This document shows, in pieces, positions 6,057 to 13,826 of a stretch of DNA of 15,864 nucleotides (positions are counted from its first letter, which is position 1; each line of letters starts with the position of its first letter). Under the pieces are notes generated by a model. That model saw nothing but the letters and a program-made list of their open reading frames with translations, did not search any database and was not told the origin of the DNA. The position numbers and the translations under genes are program-made. Origin of the DNA: Akkermansia muciniphila (GTDB taxonomy: Bacteria; Verrucomicrobiota; Verrucomicrobiia; Limisphaerales; UBA9464); NCBI GenBank assembly GCA_945873715.1, contig CAMCFL010000016.1:1-15864 (forward strand). The letters are read 5' to 3'.

Positions 6057-7022
6057 TCAGTCGAAGGCGTGGCCGGCCGAGCAGAGGACGTTCTTGATCT
6101 TGTGTCGGACGAGTTCCTTCACGGCCTTGCGGGCGGGGGCGAGGTACTTCCGGGGATCGAACTCCTTGGGCTTGGTGGCGAACACCTCGCGGATGGCGGC
6201 GGTCATGGCCATGCGGAGATCGGTGTCGATGTTGACCTTGGTGCAACCGATGCGGCGGGCAACCTCGATGTCGGCTTCGGGAACACCGGCGGTGTCTTCG
6301 CCGAGGGATCCGCCGTACTGGTTGATCTTCTGGGCAATGTCGCGGGGAACGGAAGAGGCACCGTGGAGGACGAGGGGATAGTCACCGAGGCCGGCTTCCA
6401 TGAGGGCCTTCTTGATGGCCTTGAGACGTTCGAGGTCGAGGTGTTGCTCACCCTTGAACTTGTAGGCGCCATGGCTGTTGCCGATGGCCACGGCGAGGGA
6501 ATCGCAACCGGACTCGCGGACGAACTGGACGGCTTCCTCGGGGTGGGTGTAGTGGCCGCCGCTGGAGTAGTTGCCGCCCTCTTCGCCGTCATCGAACTGG
6601 GCACCGACGAGGTGACCGAGTTCGGATTCGACGACGGAGTTGTGCTTGTGGGCGTACTCGACGACGCGGCGGGTGATCTCGACGTTCTTCTCGAAGGGTT
6701 CGTGGGAAGCGTCGATCATGACGGAGGTGAAGCCTTCGTCGATGCACTGTTTGCACAGTTCGAACGAGTCACCGTGATCGAGATGGACCGCGATCGGGAT
6801 GGTGGTGGTGGAGACGGCGGCCTCGATCAGCTTGCGCAGATAGATTGGGTTGGCGTAATCGCGGGCACCCTTGGAGATCTGGAGCATCACCGGGGCCTTT
6901 TCCTCCTCGCAAGCCTCCACGATGGCCTGGAGCAACTCCATGTTGTTCACGTTGAAGGCGCCCAGGGCGTACTTGCCCTTGAGGGCCTTGGCGAACAGCT
7001 CGCGCGTGTGAGTCAGTGGCAT
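6057..7022 (-). CDS. fba: Class II fructose-bisphosphate aldolase
   Basis: A 321-residue zinc-dependent aldolase that splits fructose-1,6-bisphosphate into dihydroxyacetone phosphate and glyceraldehyde-3-phosphate in glycolysis, and makes it in gluconeogenesis. Visible family features are GAFNVNNMELLQAIVEA (21-37), the catalytic/zinc motif AVHLDHGDS (78-86, Asp82 and His83), VESELGHLVG (131-140, Glu134), AIGNSHGAYKF (179-189, His184), VLHGASSVP (218-226, His220) and the phosphate-binding KVNIDTDLRMA (262-272). All metal and catalytic residues appear intact and the length is normal. ATG 7022 starts immediately before the conserved N-terminal helix. The gene ends in a strong intrinsic terminator at 6005-6032. 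The VCBS gene lies 93 bp upstream on the same strand; a functional link is not apparent. Confidence 0.96.
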   Translation of the reverse strand: MPLTHTRELFAKALKGKYALGAFNVNNMELLQAIVEACEEEKAPVMLQISKGARDYANPIYLRKLIEAAVSTTTIPIAVHLDHGDSFELCKQCIDEGFTSVMIDASHEPFEKNVEITRRVVEYAHKHNSVVESELGHLVGAQFDDGEEGGNYSSGGHYTHPEEAVQFVRESGCDSLAVAIGNSHGAYKFKGEQHLDLERLKAIKKALMEAGLGDYPLVLHGASSVPRDIAQKINQYGGSLGEDTAGVPEADIEVARRIGCTKVNIDTDLRMAMTAAIREVFATKPKEFDPRKYLAPARKAVKELVRHKIKNVLCSAGHAFD

Positions 7023-7115
7023 ATACAGATTGAAAAATTCCGAGGGCCGGACGACCCGACCAGCCGAAAAAGTACCGGAGCCGGACGACCCGGGGAACAG
7101 GAATTTTGGGACGGA

Positions 7116-8450
7116 TCAAGGCACGAACGGCTTCGGTTGGGCCGTTTCCCACTCGGCCTGTGTCACCTTCCGATCCACGTGGGTGAAGACAAAGACGCCG
7201 GCCTTGTTCCCCACCAGGATGTCGGGCTTGCCGTCCCCGTTGTAGTCCTTCGCCTTCACCTCGACGCCGGTGCCGGAGGCGTCATCGACGAGGTGCGGAA
7301 TCCAATCCACGGACTTGTCGGTGCCGCGCTGGAGTTGGAACCAGTAAACGAAGGGGGTGGCGTTGGGCTCCGGATCGCCGGCGGGGCCGTGGGCCCAGAA
7401 GCGCTTGCCGGTGACGATGTCCTTGAGGCCGTCGCCGTCGATGTCGACGAGGTCGATGCCATGCAACTGGGAGAAGTGGACGCCGTACTTGTTCTCCGAG
7501 GGCAGTTTGTTGACGAAGATGTGTTCCTTGAACCGGGTCTCGCCGGCTTCGCGGACCTGCTCGAACCAAGCCAGACCGTAGCCGTGGCCGGAAAGGCTGC
7601 TGATCACGTCGTTCAATCCGTCCCCGTTCACGTCATAGGCGTACATCTGTGCACCGCCGACGCCGAAAGTCTGCGGGTGATGCTTCCAGACCGGATCGCC
7701 GGCGAGCGAGGCCGGTTGCTCCCACCATCCGTCCTTCTCCAGCAGATCCTTCTTGCCGTCGCCGTTGACGTCGCCGATGCCCAGGCCGTGGGTGAACCTG
7801 TGGTAGTTCTTGTTGGGCGAGAGGGAATGCCACTTGAAGGGAGCGGTCGGGTTGGCCGGGTCGGGCTCGGCCCAGCCGTAGAATCCCTTGGAGGAACAGA
7901 CGATCTCGGGTCGGCCGTCCCCGGTGATGTCCTGGAACGTGGGCGATTCATTGTCGGTGACATCGAGGGCCACATGGCGCTTCCAGTGACCACCGGCACC
8001 CTTCGGATTCTCGAACCACCAGGATTCCGCGCCAGGAAAGCCGAGGATCAGGATGTCGGTCCAGCCATCGCGATTGAAGTCGTGGGTGAAGGCGAAGAAG
8101 TTCTCGGTGTACTCATTCTCGTTGCCGAGCTTGCCCTTGTAGCCGGCGAACTCAACCGGTTGGCCGTTCTTTGTGCTCTTGGAACGACGGGTGGCGGGAG
8201 CGAACTCATGGCGGGTCTTGAAATCGGGCCCGGCATACCAGAAGGGGCCGGAGACCACGTCCATCTTGCCGTCGTGGTTGAAGTCGCCGAAGGCGGCACC
8301 TTCGGACCAGAACTCGTCGGTCAGTTGCTGGCGGTTGAAGGAGTGGAGAGTGTACTTGCCTGCGTGGTTCCCGGTGTTGGAAGCGCAGCCGGAATTCAGG
8401 ACGAGGACAGCAAGCGCGTTGGCGCCCACCATCCATGTGCGGGAGATCAT
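7116..8450 (-). CDS. VCBS/FG-GAP repeat protein, predicted exported or lipoprotein
   Basis: A 444-residue protein with an N-terminal hydrophobic signal ending in LNSGC (Cys22). This suggests a lipoprotein, though Asn at -3 makes the lipobox imperfect. Seven calcium-loop motifs of the type DxNxDGxxD are seen at 56-64, 124-132, 174-182, 227-235, 273-281, 336-344 and 402-410, consistent with a seven-bladed beta-propeller of integrin-alpha/VCBS type. The opening GAAFGDFNHDGKMDVVSGPFWYAGPDF is typical of a large VCBS family in planctomycetes and verrucomicrobia. Such proteins act outside the cytoplasm in binding or sugar-related reactions, but a specific role cannot be assigned. ATG 8450 is chosen because the signal peptide starts there; ATG 8477 would add nine residues before it. 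Copy B of the palindromic repeat lies just upstream. Confidence 0.88.
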   Translation of the reverse strand: MISRTWMVGANALAVLVLNSGCASNTGNHAGKYTLHSFNRQQLTDEFWSEGAAFGDFNHDGKMDVVSGPFWYAGPDFKTRHEFAPATRRSKSTKNGQPVEFAGYKGKLGNENEYTENFFAFTHDFNRDGWTDILILGFPGAESWWFENPKGAGGHWKRHVALDVTDNESPTFQDITGDGRPEIVCSSKGFYGWAEPDPANPTAPFKWHSLSPNKNYHRFTHGLGIGDVNGDGKKDLLEKDGWWEQPASLAGDPVWKHHPQTFGVGGAQMYAYDVNGDGLNDVISSLSGHGYGLAWFEQVREAGETRFKEHIFVNKLPSENKYGVHFSQLHGIDLVDIDGDGLKDIVTGKRFWAHGPAGDPEPNATPFVYWFQLQRGTDKSVDWIPHLVDDASGTGVEVKAKDYNGDGKPDILVGNKAGVFVFTHVDRKVTQAEWETAQPKPFVP

Positions 8451-8515
8451 GCCCCTTTGTCGCGATGGGGGGACCAAGGGTCAAGGCTGCAGGCCGCCCA
8501 AGCTCAGGCGGGGCC

Positions 8516-8621
8516 GCATCTTAAGTTTGTCATGGGTGTAGGCCGCCTGCCCTCAGGCGGCGATGCGAATGCGCCCGCTGAGGGCAGCGGGCCTACAACC
8601 GGTACAAGAAAGTCAGGATGC
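8516..8621. repeat. Palindromic MITE-like element, copy B (inverted relative to A)
   Basis: Outer arms begin GCATCTTAAGTTTGT (8516-8530) and the complement of the right end reads GCATCCTGACTTTCT (8607-8621). The core has GCCGCCTG-CCCT-CAGGCGGC (8542-8561) and GCCCGCTG-AGGG-CAGCGGGC (8573-8592); the two tetraloops are complementary. A 10-bp direct repeat GGGCCGCATC at 8511-8520 and 8641-8650 brackets the region, but it overlaps the left arm, so it is weak as a target duplication. It occupies the 298-bp gap between the prepilin and VCBS genes, where no gene was found. Confidence 0.82.
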
Positions 8622-8748
8622 AACCGTCCCAGGATTCCACGGGCCGCATCCTTGACTCGCGTTCAGGCCCGGCCCAGCACCTGCCCATGTTCGAGTGGTC
8701 TGAATGCCCGGCGGTCGAGCGCGACGCGGAGGTCTGTGGAGGTGCCTG

Positions 8749-9591
8749 TCAGGGCAGAGCCCGCCAATTGCGGTGGCGATATCGGTCGTAGACCCATCGG
8801 AAGTCGACATTCCTTCCGTTGCCGCCTGCCCAGAAGAAGCTGGCCCTGCCGGCCGAAGAATCCCGCGCCGCCTTGATGGTGGCTGCATCGATCCACTTCT
8901 TCGCCTCGGCATGGCCATCGGCGAAAACGAAAGTGCTGACGTTGCCATGGAACACCGCGAAGGGATCCACCCAACCGGGAGGGGTCACGTCGATGACCCA
9001 GGTGCCGTTGTTGTAATCGCGGGGATCTGCTTCCTCGATGAACACCATTGAATTGGCTGGCTCGGTGATGTCGGTGGACTTGATGAAGAGCCCGATACCC
9101 CCCCAGCCGATCCCGTTCATTCCATCGGCCTTCGAATAGCTGTCGTAGGCCCAGCCCCGGCCGGGTCGGTTGTTCTTGGTCCGGAGATCACCGGGACAGT
9201 GGTAGGCCGCGTATCCCGGGCAGTACTTGCCGAGGGGTGAATTGCTGAAGCCGTTCTGCACGCGCCTCATGGCCTCGGTGACGGAGAGGCCGATGGCGAA
9301 GTTGGGCCCGGGCGTCGGCCCCCGCCAGAAGCCGCCGGCAATCAGTTCAGCATTACCAGGGCGAGTGGCCGTGATCTGTTCCCGGTTGTCGTCCGTGTAC
9401 ATCTGCCATGCGAGGATGATCTGCTTCTCGTTGCTGAGGCAGACTGCGCCCGTCGCTTTGGCTTTGGCCCGGGTCAACGCGGGTAGAAGCATCCCCGCCA
9501 GGATGGCGATGATGGCAATCACCACCAGCAGCTCGATCAATGTGAACCCAGCGGGGGCGATGTTCCGGGAATGCTCTACCTTGGGACTCAT
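8749..9591 (-). CDS. Type IV pilin-like / pseudopilin protein with prepilin N-terminal cleavage motif
   Basis: A 280-residue protein. Residues 1-14 form a short leader, then the prepilin peptidase site G15/F16 and a hydrophobic helix (FTLIELLVVIAIIAILAGMLLPAL) with Glu20 at mature position +5. The rest is a soluble domain with YHCPGD (130-134), FIEEADPRDYNNGTW and the C-terminal FADGHAEAKKW (223-233). This is the pseudopilin type hugely expanded in verrucomicrobia and planctomycetes, and members probably reach the envelope by type II secretion/type IV pilus-like machinery. The job of individual paralogues is unknown. No secretion genes are adjacent, so it seems an orphan. ATG 9591 gives a normal short leader. 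The gene is alone between repeat copies B and C. Confidence 0.93.
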   Translation of the reverse strand: MSPKVEHSRNIAPAGFTLIELLVVIAIIAILAGMLLPALTRAKAKATGAVCLSNEKQIILAWQMYTDDNREQITATRPGNAELIAGGFWRGPTPGPNFAIGLSVTEAMRRVQNGFSNSPLGKYCPGYAAYHCPGDLRTKNNRPGRGWAYDSYSKADGMNGIGWGGIGLFIKSTDITEPANSMVFIEEADPRDYNNGTWVIDVTPPGWVDPFAVFHGNVSTFVFADGHAEAKKWIDAATIKAARDSSAGRASFFWAGGNGRNVDFRWVYDRYRHRNWRALP

Positions 9592-9646
9592 AGATTCAAA
9601 GTCTGGTCATCGGAAGGGTTCGGCCATCCCTGAAAAGGGGGAGATG

Positions 9647-9763
9647 GGGTGCCTCTGGAGTTTGTTGTGACGGTTGCAGGCCCGCTGCCCCCAAGCGGGC
9701 GGACCTCTCATCGCCGCCTGAGGACAGGCGGCGTGCAGCAACAACAAACTCCAGATGCACCCG
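9647..9763. repeat. Palindromic MITE-like element, copy C
   Basis: This is the copy with the best-preserved ends: arms at 9647-9668 and 9741-9763 share CTGGAGTTTGTTGT perfectly and extend to about 22 bp with one mismatch. The inner hairpins are GCCCGCT...AGCGGGC (9680-9700) and GCCGCCTG-AGGA-CAGGCGGC (9713-9732), in the same order as copy A. Short GGAGA matches flank it (9640-9644 and 9763-9767), a doubtful target duplication. It lies between the ATPase gene's 3' end and the prepilin gene's 5' end. Confidence 0.85.
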
Positions 9764-9779
9764 GAGACATGCCCGGGAT

Positions 9780-10508
9780 CTACTGCCCCAGAAACTCCTG
9801 CGTCCGAGGGTGTTGCGGGTGGTCAAGAACTTCATCGGGCGTGCCGGATTCGACGATGTGCCCGCCATGGAAGAACAGGATCCGGTCGGCGACATCGCGG
9901 GCCAACTGGAGATCGTGGGTGACCAACAGCATGGTCATGCCTTCGTCGGCCAGCCGACGAAGGACGTCGCGGACTTCCTCGCGCAGCTCGGGGTCGAGCG
10001 CGGACGTCGGTTCATCCAGGAGCAACGCCCGGGGTTTCATCGCCAGGGCACGGGCGATGGCCACGCGCTGCTGCTGTCCGCCCGAGAGCTGCGATGGCCG
10101 ATGCCCGGCCCGATCGGACAGGCCGACCCGGGCGAGCAGGTCGAGGGCCTCGGGTTCGACCTCCGACCGGGGTCGCCCGAGGACATGCATCGGGCCTTCC
10201 AGGATGTTCTCGAGCGCGGTGCGGTGCGGGAAGAGGTGGAACTGCTGGAACACCATGCCGGCGCGCAGTCGAAGTTGACGTTGGAGTTCACGCTCGACCG
10301 GGCGGGCGCAATCGACGGTGACATCGTCGATGGTCACGCGTCCGGCGTCGGGGGTTTCCAGTTGGTTGAGGCAACGCAGGAAGGTGGACTTGCCGCAACC
10401 CGATGGACCGATGAGGACGACGGATTCGGAGCGCTCCTGACGGTGGTCCACGGCGTCGAGGACGCGGTGGTCGCCGTAGGCCTTGGAGAGCTTTTCAACG
10501 GTGATCAT
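9780..10508 (-). CDS. Amino-acid-type ABC transporter ATP-binding protein (GlnQ-like)
   Basis: A 242-residue ATPase that powers the transporter encoded just upstream. Walker A GPSGCGKST is at 34-42, the Q-loop near 88 (VFQQFHLFPH), the signature LSGGQQQRVAIARAL at 141-155, Walker B ALLLDEPTSALDP at 161-173, and the switch histidine at 198 in LLVTHDL. Length and motif details match the polar amino acid (PAAT) family, so an amino acid or similar polar solute is likely; the exact substrate is not visible. Its start overlaps the permease stop by 14 bp, indicating translational coupling. Oddity: residues 21-28 (DHRQERSE) replace the usual second strand, and the DNA there reads as a compensated double frameshift. 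Nucleotide-binding motifs are unaffected. Confidence 0.93.
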   Translation of the reverse strand: MITVEKLSKAYGDHRVLDAVDHRQERSESVVLIGPSGCGKSTFLRCLNQLETPDAGRVTIDDVTVDCARPVERELQRQLRLRAGMVFQQFHLFPHRTALENILEGPMHVLGRPRSEVEPEALDLLARVGLSDRAGHRPSQLSGGQQQRVAIARALAMKPRALLLDEPTSALDPELREEVRDVLRRLADEGMTMLLVTHDLQLARDVADRILFFHGGHIVESGTPDEVLDHPQHPRTQEFLGQ

Positions 10509-12072
10509 GCTGGAGGAAACGTTCGAGGCGACGGGCGCCGAGGGAGGCGGTCCAGCTCATGGCGAAGTAGATGCCGGCCGTCAGCAGACCAAGCCCGAGG
10601 TAGTCGCCGGTGTCGATGGCGCGGATCTGGTATTCCTTGGTGAGTTCGACGAGGGCGATCACCGACACGATGGACGAGTCCTTGAACATCGCGATGAAGT
10701 CGTTGGTGACCGAGGGGAGCGAGATCCGGAGTGCCTGCGGCAGGAGCACCCGACGAAGGGCGACCCGGCGTTTCATGCCGAGGGCGAGGGCGGCTTCCAT
10801 CTGGCCACGGGGAACGGCGAGCAGGCCGGCACGGTAATTTTCGGCTTCGGTGGCGGCGTAGTTGAGTCCGAGGGCCAGCACGGCTGCCAGACCGGCGCTG
10901 AGTTTCAGGCCGAGTTGCTGGGCGAGCCCGAAGTAGATGAAGTAGATCTGGAGCAGGAGTGGTGTTCCGCGGAAGACCTCGATGTAGGCGGTGGCCGACC
11001 AGCGCAGCGGAGCCGGTCCGTACTGTTTCACGATGGCCAACGCCAGTCCCCAGATCACGGCAAGCGTCATCCCTCCACAGGTCACCCAGACGGTGGTGAC
11101 GGCGGCCCGCAGGAGCATCGGCAGGTAGGTCTTCCATTCGCGCAGGGCGGAGCGCTGGCGACGGATCACCTGGGCCGGAGCCGTCCACTTCCGCAGTCCT
11201 TCCTGTTCCGCGCCCCAGAGACCGTACCGGGTGTAGATCTGCTGGAGGGTGCCGTTGGTGGTCAGGCCCAGGATGGCCTGGTCAATCCGGGCGAGCAGGT
11301 TGGTTTCTCCAGGCGGGACGGCCACGGCGTAGTAGCCCGGTTCGAAGGGGGGGCCGGCGGCCCGGAGCTTTTCGTTTCCAGCGAGGTTCACCTGGGCGAT
11401 CGGAGTGTCCGTGAGCACCGCGTCGAGTCGTCCCACTTCCAGGTCGCGGAAGTAGTTCACGTTGTCCTGGTACACCCGGATCTCGACAGTTCCCCGACGT
11501 TCGAGCAGTCGGTGGGATGCCGTTGCCGAAAGCACGCCCACCGGACGCCCCCGCAGGTCGTCGAGGGATCGGATGCCGGTATCGGCCGCCCGGACGACCA
11601 ATTGCTGCGCGAAGACGAAGTAGGGACGCGACAGGTCGGCCTTGGCGAGGTTCTCGGGCGTCCGTTCCAGACCGGCGATGACGATGTCAAAGCTGCCGCC
11701 CTGCCGAAGGGCGGGAAGGAGCATGTCCCAGTTGTTCTGGACGAACTGGTCTCGGATTTCCAGGCGGGTGGCGAGGGCCGCGGCGAAGTCCACTTCGAAC
11801 CCGACCAGCTTCGTGGGGTCGTCCTCCGGGTGGAACAGATAGGGAGCGCCGCCCTCGGCGTCGTCGCCCCAGCGCAGCACACCGCGGGAACGCACGTCGT
11901 CCCACAGGTCGGCTCGGAGGGGTGAGCGACCGATCATTCCACCGGCCACCAGCCACAGGAGCAGGACGAGCCAAGGGGTGGAGCTTGAGGTTGTAGGCCG
12001 CCTGTCCTCAGGCGGCGATGAGACCACGCCCGCTGGGGGCAGCGGGCCTACAGAATCCGGTCCCGTTCGCAT
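10495..12072 (-). CDS. Fused substrate-binding protein / permease of a polar amino acid ABC transporter
   Basis: A 525-residue fusion. A hydrophobic signal/anchor (WLVLLLWLVAGGMIG, about 34-48) is followed by a family-3 solute-binding domain (about 58-290; GVLRWGDDAEGGAPY, VGFEVDFAAALA, FDIVIAGLERTPE, GRPVGVLSATAS, YFRDLEVGRLDAVLTD). The membrane permease spans about 310-520 with the EAA loop at 426-445 (EAALALGMKRRVALRRVLLP). Such fusions are known in the PAAT family, for example GlnP-type proteins. ATG 12072 lies two bases after the MOSC stop (TGACCATG), so coupling is likely. However, residues about 8-27 are then encoded by palindromic repeat copy D. A GTG at 12027, in the loop between the two hairpins, is an alternative start. 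The frame is open up to 12201, but that part belongs to the MOSC gene. Confidence 0.88.
   Translation of the reverse strand: MRTGPDSVGPLPPAGVVSSPPEDRRPTTSSSTPWLVLLLWLVAGGMIGRSPLRADLWDDVRSRGVLRWGDDAEGGAPYLFHPEDDPTKLVGFEVDFAAALATRLEIRDQFVQNNWDMLLPALRQGGSFDIVIAGLERTPENLAKADLSRPYFVFAQQLVVRAADTGIRSLDDLRGRPVGVLSATASHRLLERRGTVEIRVYQDNVNYFRDLEVGRLDAVLTDTPIAQVNLAGNEKLRAAGPPFEPGYYAVAVPPGETNLLARIDQAILGLTTNGTLQQIYTRYGLWGAEQEGLRKWTAPAQVIRRQRSALREWKTYLPMLLRAAVTTVWVTCGGMTLAVIWGLALAIVKQYGPAPLRWSATAYIEVFRGTPLLLQIYFIYFGLAQQLGLKLSAGLAAVLALGLNYAATEAENYRAGLLAVPRGQMEAALALGMKRRVALRRVLLPQALRISLPSVTNDFIAMFKDSSIVSVIALVELTKEYQIRAIDTGDYLGLGLLTAGIYFAMSWTASLGARRLERFLQHDHR
11993..12051. repeat. Palindromic element core, copy D, inside the transporter 5' coding region
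   Basis: The hairpins GCCGCCTG-TCCT-CAGGCGGC (11997-12016) and GCCCGCTG-GGGG-CAGCGGGC (12028-12047) are bounded by GTAGGCC and GGCCTAC, in the orientation of copy B. Outer arms are reduced or missing (only CTTGAGGTTGT remains on the left). The core keeps the transporter frame open and would encode residues about 8-27 if ATG 12072 is used. Confidence 0.82.
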
Positions 12073-12074
12073 GG

Positions 12075-12560
12075 TCAGATCAATTCCACGGCATCGCCGA
12101 CCCGGGCGGTGCCGGACTCGATGACCCGGGCGATGATCCCCTGGCCCGGCGGTGCCATCAGCGCGCGGAGTCCGGGAGCGATCGCCTCCATCTTCTCGCA
12201 CGGTTCCCGCGGTTCGACGACTTCCAGCACGGCGGTTCCAAGACGGAGGCGGCGTCCGACCGAAGCGGACAGGTCGATGCCCTCCGTCTCGATGTTGGAA
12301 CGGGCGACGCCGGGCGCGATCGCGTCGAGACTCAGTGCAGCGGCGTGGCGCTGGAGGACCTCGCGTTCGATGACGGTGATCTGGCGTTTGCTGGGGCCGC
12401 CGGTGCTGCGGCTCTTGCGGCCGAAGTAGCGTTGATCTCCGCGGATGCCGCGTTCGGCCTCCAGTTCGATGACGTCAGCGGAGGTGAGCGCCGCGCCACC
12501 GGCGGCCGGGTGAAGGTGGAACGAAGCGATGCGTCCGCGGACTGGGGAGAGGGTGCTCAT
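12075..12560 (-). CDS. MOSC domain protein
   Basis: A 161-residue single MOSC domain (molybdenum cofactor sulfurase C-terminal domain). Visible family features are the opening GRIASFHLHPAAGGA, the central GIRGDQRYFG (38-47), KRQITVIEREVL (58-69), RSNIETEGIDL (87-97) and the conserved cysteine Cys121 in EPREPCEKM, which binds or carries sulfur or molybdenum cofactor in related proteins. Stand-alone MOSC proteins such as YiiM-like ones reduce N-hydroxylated bases or are of unknown function, so the substrate is open. Its ATG overlaps the stop of the upstream HupE-like gene (ATGA at 12557-12560), and its own stop is two bases before the next start: it is clearly part of one operon. ATG 12560 is chosen for this overlap and domain start. 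Confidence 0.88.
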   Translation of the reverse strand: MSTLSPVRGRIASFHLHPAAGGAALTSADVIELEAERGIRGDQRYFGRKSRSTGGPSKRQITVIEREVLQRHAAALSLDAIAPGVARSNIETEGIDLSASVGRRLRLGTAVLEVVEPREPCEKMEAIAPGLRALMAPPGQGIIARVIESGTARVGDAVELI

Positions 12561-13795
12561 ATCGATCTCAAGGCTGCCCAGAGGAACCAGGATCCACCCA
12601 GGGCAACGCCGACGGAACCCCAACGTTCGATTCCCGTCACGGTCGGAGTGACGGATTCCGATGGGGGCGTGCGGCGCAGGGCCCGGAGGATGCCGAACAA
12701 GGGAGCGCCCACGGCGAGGTGACCGAGTTCCACCCCAATGCAGAAGGCGAGAATGACGAGGGCCAGCGAGGCGGGCGGGCTGTCCGTCAGGGACTCGCGC
12801 AGTCCACCGGCGAATCCCAGTCCATGCACCAGGCCGAAGCCGAAGGCGACCGCCAGGCGTCCGATGCCCGATGCCTGCGAGGGGGCGAGGACGTTCTGGA
12901 GGGCGACGAAGACGATGCTTCCGGCGATGACCGGTTCGACGATGGAAGGCGGGAGACGGACCCAGCCCACGGCGGCGAGGGTCACGGTGATCGAGTGGGC
13001 CAGGGTGAAGATCCCGATGATGCCCAGCAGCCGTTTCCAGGTGGTGGTGGCGAGCGCCAACGCCGCGAGGAACAGCAGGTGATCATAGCCGGTGAGCACG
13101 TGGTGCAGGCCGTGCCGCAGGAAGGAACCAAACGCGTCGATCCCAGGAACGGTGGGGAGATCCGCCGGCGGGCGGGCGGGTCCGGGGTCAGAGGCGAGGG
13201 GCGATGGAACGGTGCCCGTCGCGCTGGCCGGCACGGGGATCATCACCGCCACCGGACTGCCCATCCGAACGACTCCCTGTCCCAGTGAGCGTCGATCGCG
13301 ATCGGCCACCAGCAGCACGTAGAACGGATCCCAGGCGATGCCGGGAGCGTAGGAATGACCCTCGAGCGTGCGATGCCCGAAGCGCACCTGCACGGTGCCG
13401 TTGGTGGCGGATTCGGGCAGGCGACATTCGAGGTCGTAGGCGACGTGGGTCTGATCGGGGTAGGTGGCGGAGTCCTCGGGTTCGCTGCTGGAATCGAGAA
13501 GGAGTTGGTGATCCAGGATCTCGATGGGCAGGAGATGTCCGCCGAGTTCCACCCGGAGATGGCTGGAGACGTAGTCGGCGTGGTTCGATGCCGCGTTCTG
13601 AAGCGCAGGAAGATCCTTCAGTCGGTCGAGTGGCAGTCCCTGAATCACCGAGACTTCGCGCAGCGTCGCGGTGACCCGCATGGCCAGTCGGTTGCTCTCC
13701 GCCAGGACCTGCCAGGTGTTGTTGAGGAACGGATGCGACCAACTCGCGGGCTGGAATCCGACCAGCAACAGGATCAGCAGACATCGATGAAGCAT
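12557..13795 (-). CDS. HupE/UreJ-type membrane protein with exported N-terminal domain
   Basis: A 412-residue protein. A signal peptide (LLILLLVGFQPASWS, 1-20) is followed by an extracytoplasmic domain (about 21-215) whose mature form would start His-Pro. A Pro-rich linker (195-218) leads to a C-terminal HupE/UreJ_2 membrane domain with histidine motifs: HGLHHVLTGYDHLLF (228-242), TLAHSITVTLA (264-274), IVFVALQNVL (294-303), FGLVHGLGFAGGL (320-332) and IGVELGHLAV (353-362). HupE/UreJ proteins are thought to move nickel or cobalt, but this long-N-terminus variant is widespread in genomes without hydrogenase and its cargo is unknown. No hydrogenase or urease gene is seen here. ATG 13795 is chosen at the signal peptide; an upstream in-frame ATG (13858) lies in repeat sequence. 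It leads the four-gene operon. Confidence 0.87.
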   Translation of the reverse strand: MLHRCLLILLLVGFQPASWSHPFLNNTWQVLAESNRLAMRVTATLREVSVIQGLPLDRLKDLPALQNAASNHADYVSSHLRVELGGHLLPIEILDHQLLLDSSSEPEDSATYPDQTHVAYDLECRLPESATNGTVQVRFGHRTLEGHSYAPGIAWDPFYVLLVADRDRRSLGQGVVRMGSPVAVMIPVPASATGTVPSPLASDPGPARPPADLPTVPGIDAFGSFLRHGLHHVLTGYDHLLFLAALALATTTWKRLLGIIGIFTLAHSITVTLAAVGWVRLPPSIVEPVIAGSIVFVALQNVLAPSQASGIGRLAVAFGFGLVHGLGFAGGLRESLTDSPPASLALVILAFCIGVELGHLAVGAPLFGILRALRRTPPSESVTPTVTGIERWGSVGVALGGSWFLWAALRSI

Positions 13796-13826
13796 CCGGG
13801 CTCGCACGCGTTCGAGAAGATGGGCG

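Noticed and set aside
6069..8876. A 935-codon open frame on the plus strand
   Set aside because: It is exactly antisense to the clearly recognisable aldolase and VCBS genes and runs on through repeat copy B. Its composition (Gly/Val/Asp/Leu-rich low complexity) is what the complement of high-GC codons gives. No domain is recognisable.
10483..11925. A 480-codon plus-strand open frame over the ABC transporter genes
   Set aside because: It is antisense to well-supported ATPase and permease motifs; the translation lacks domains and is a GC-bias shadow.
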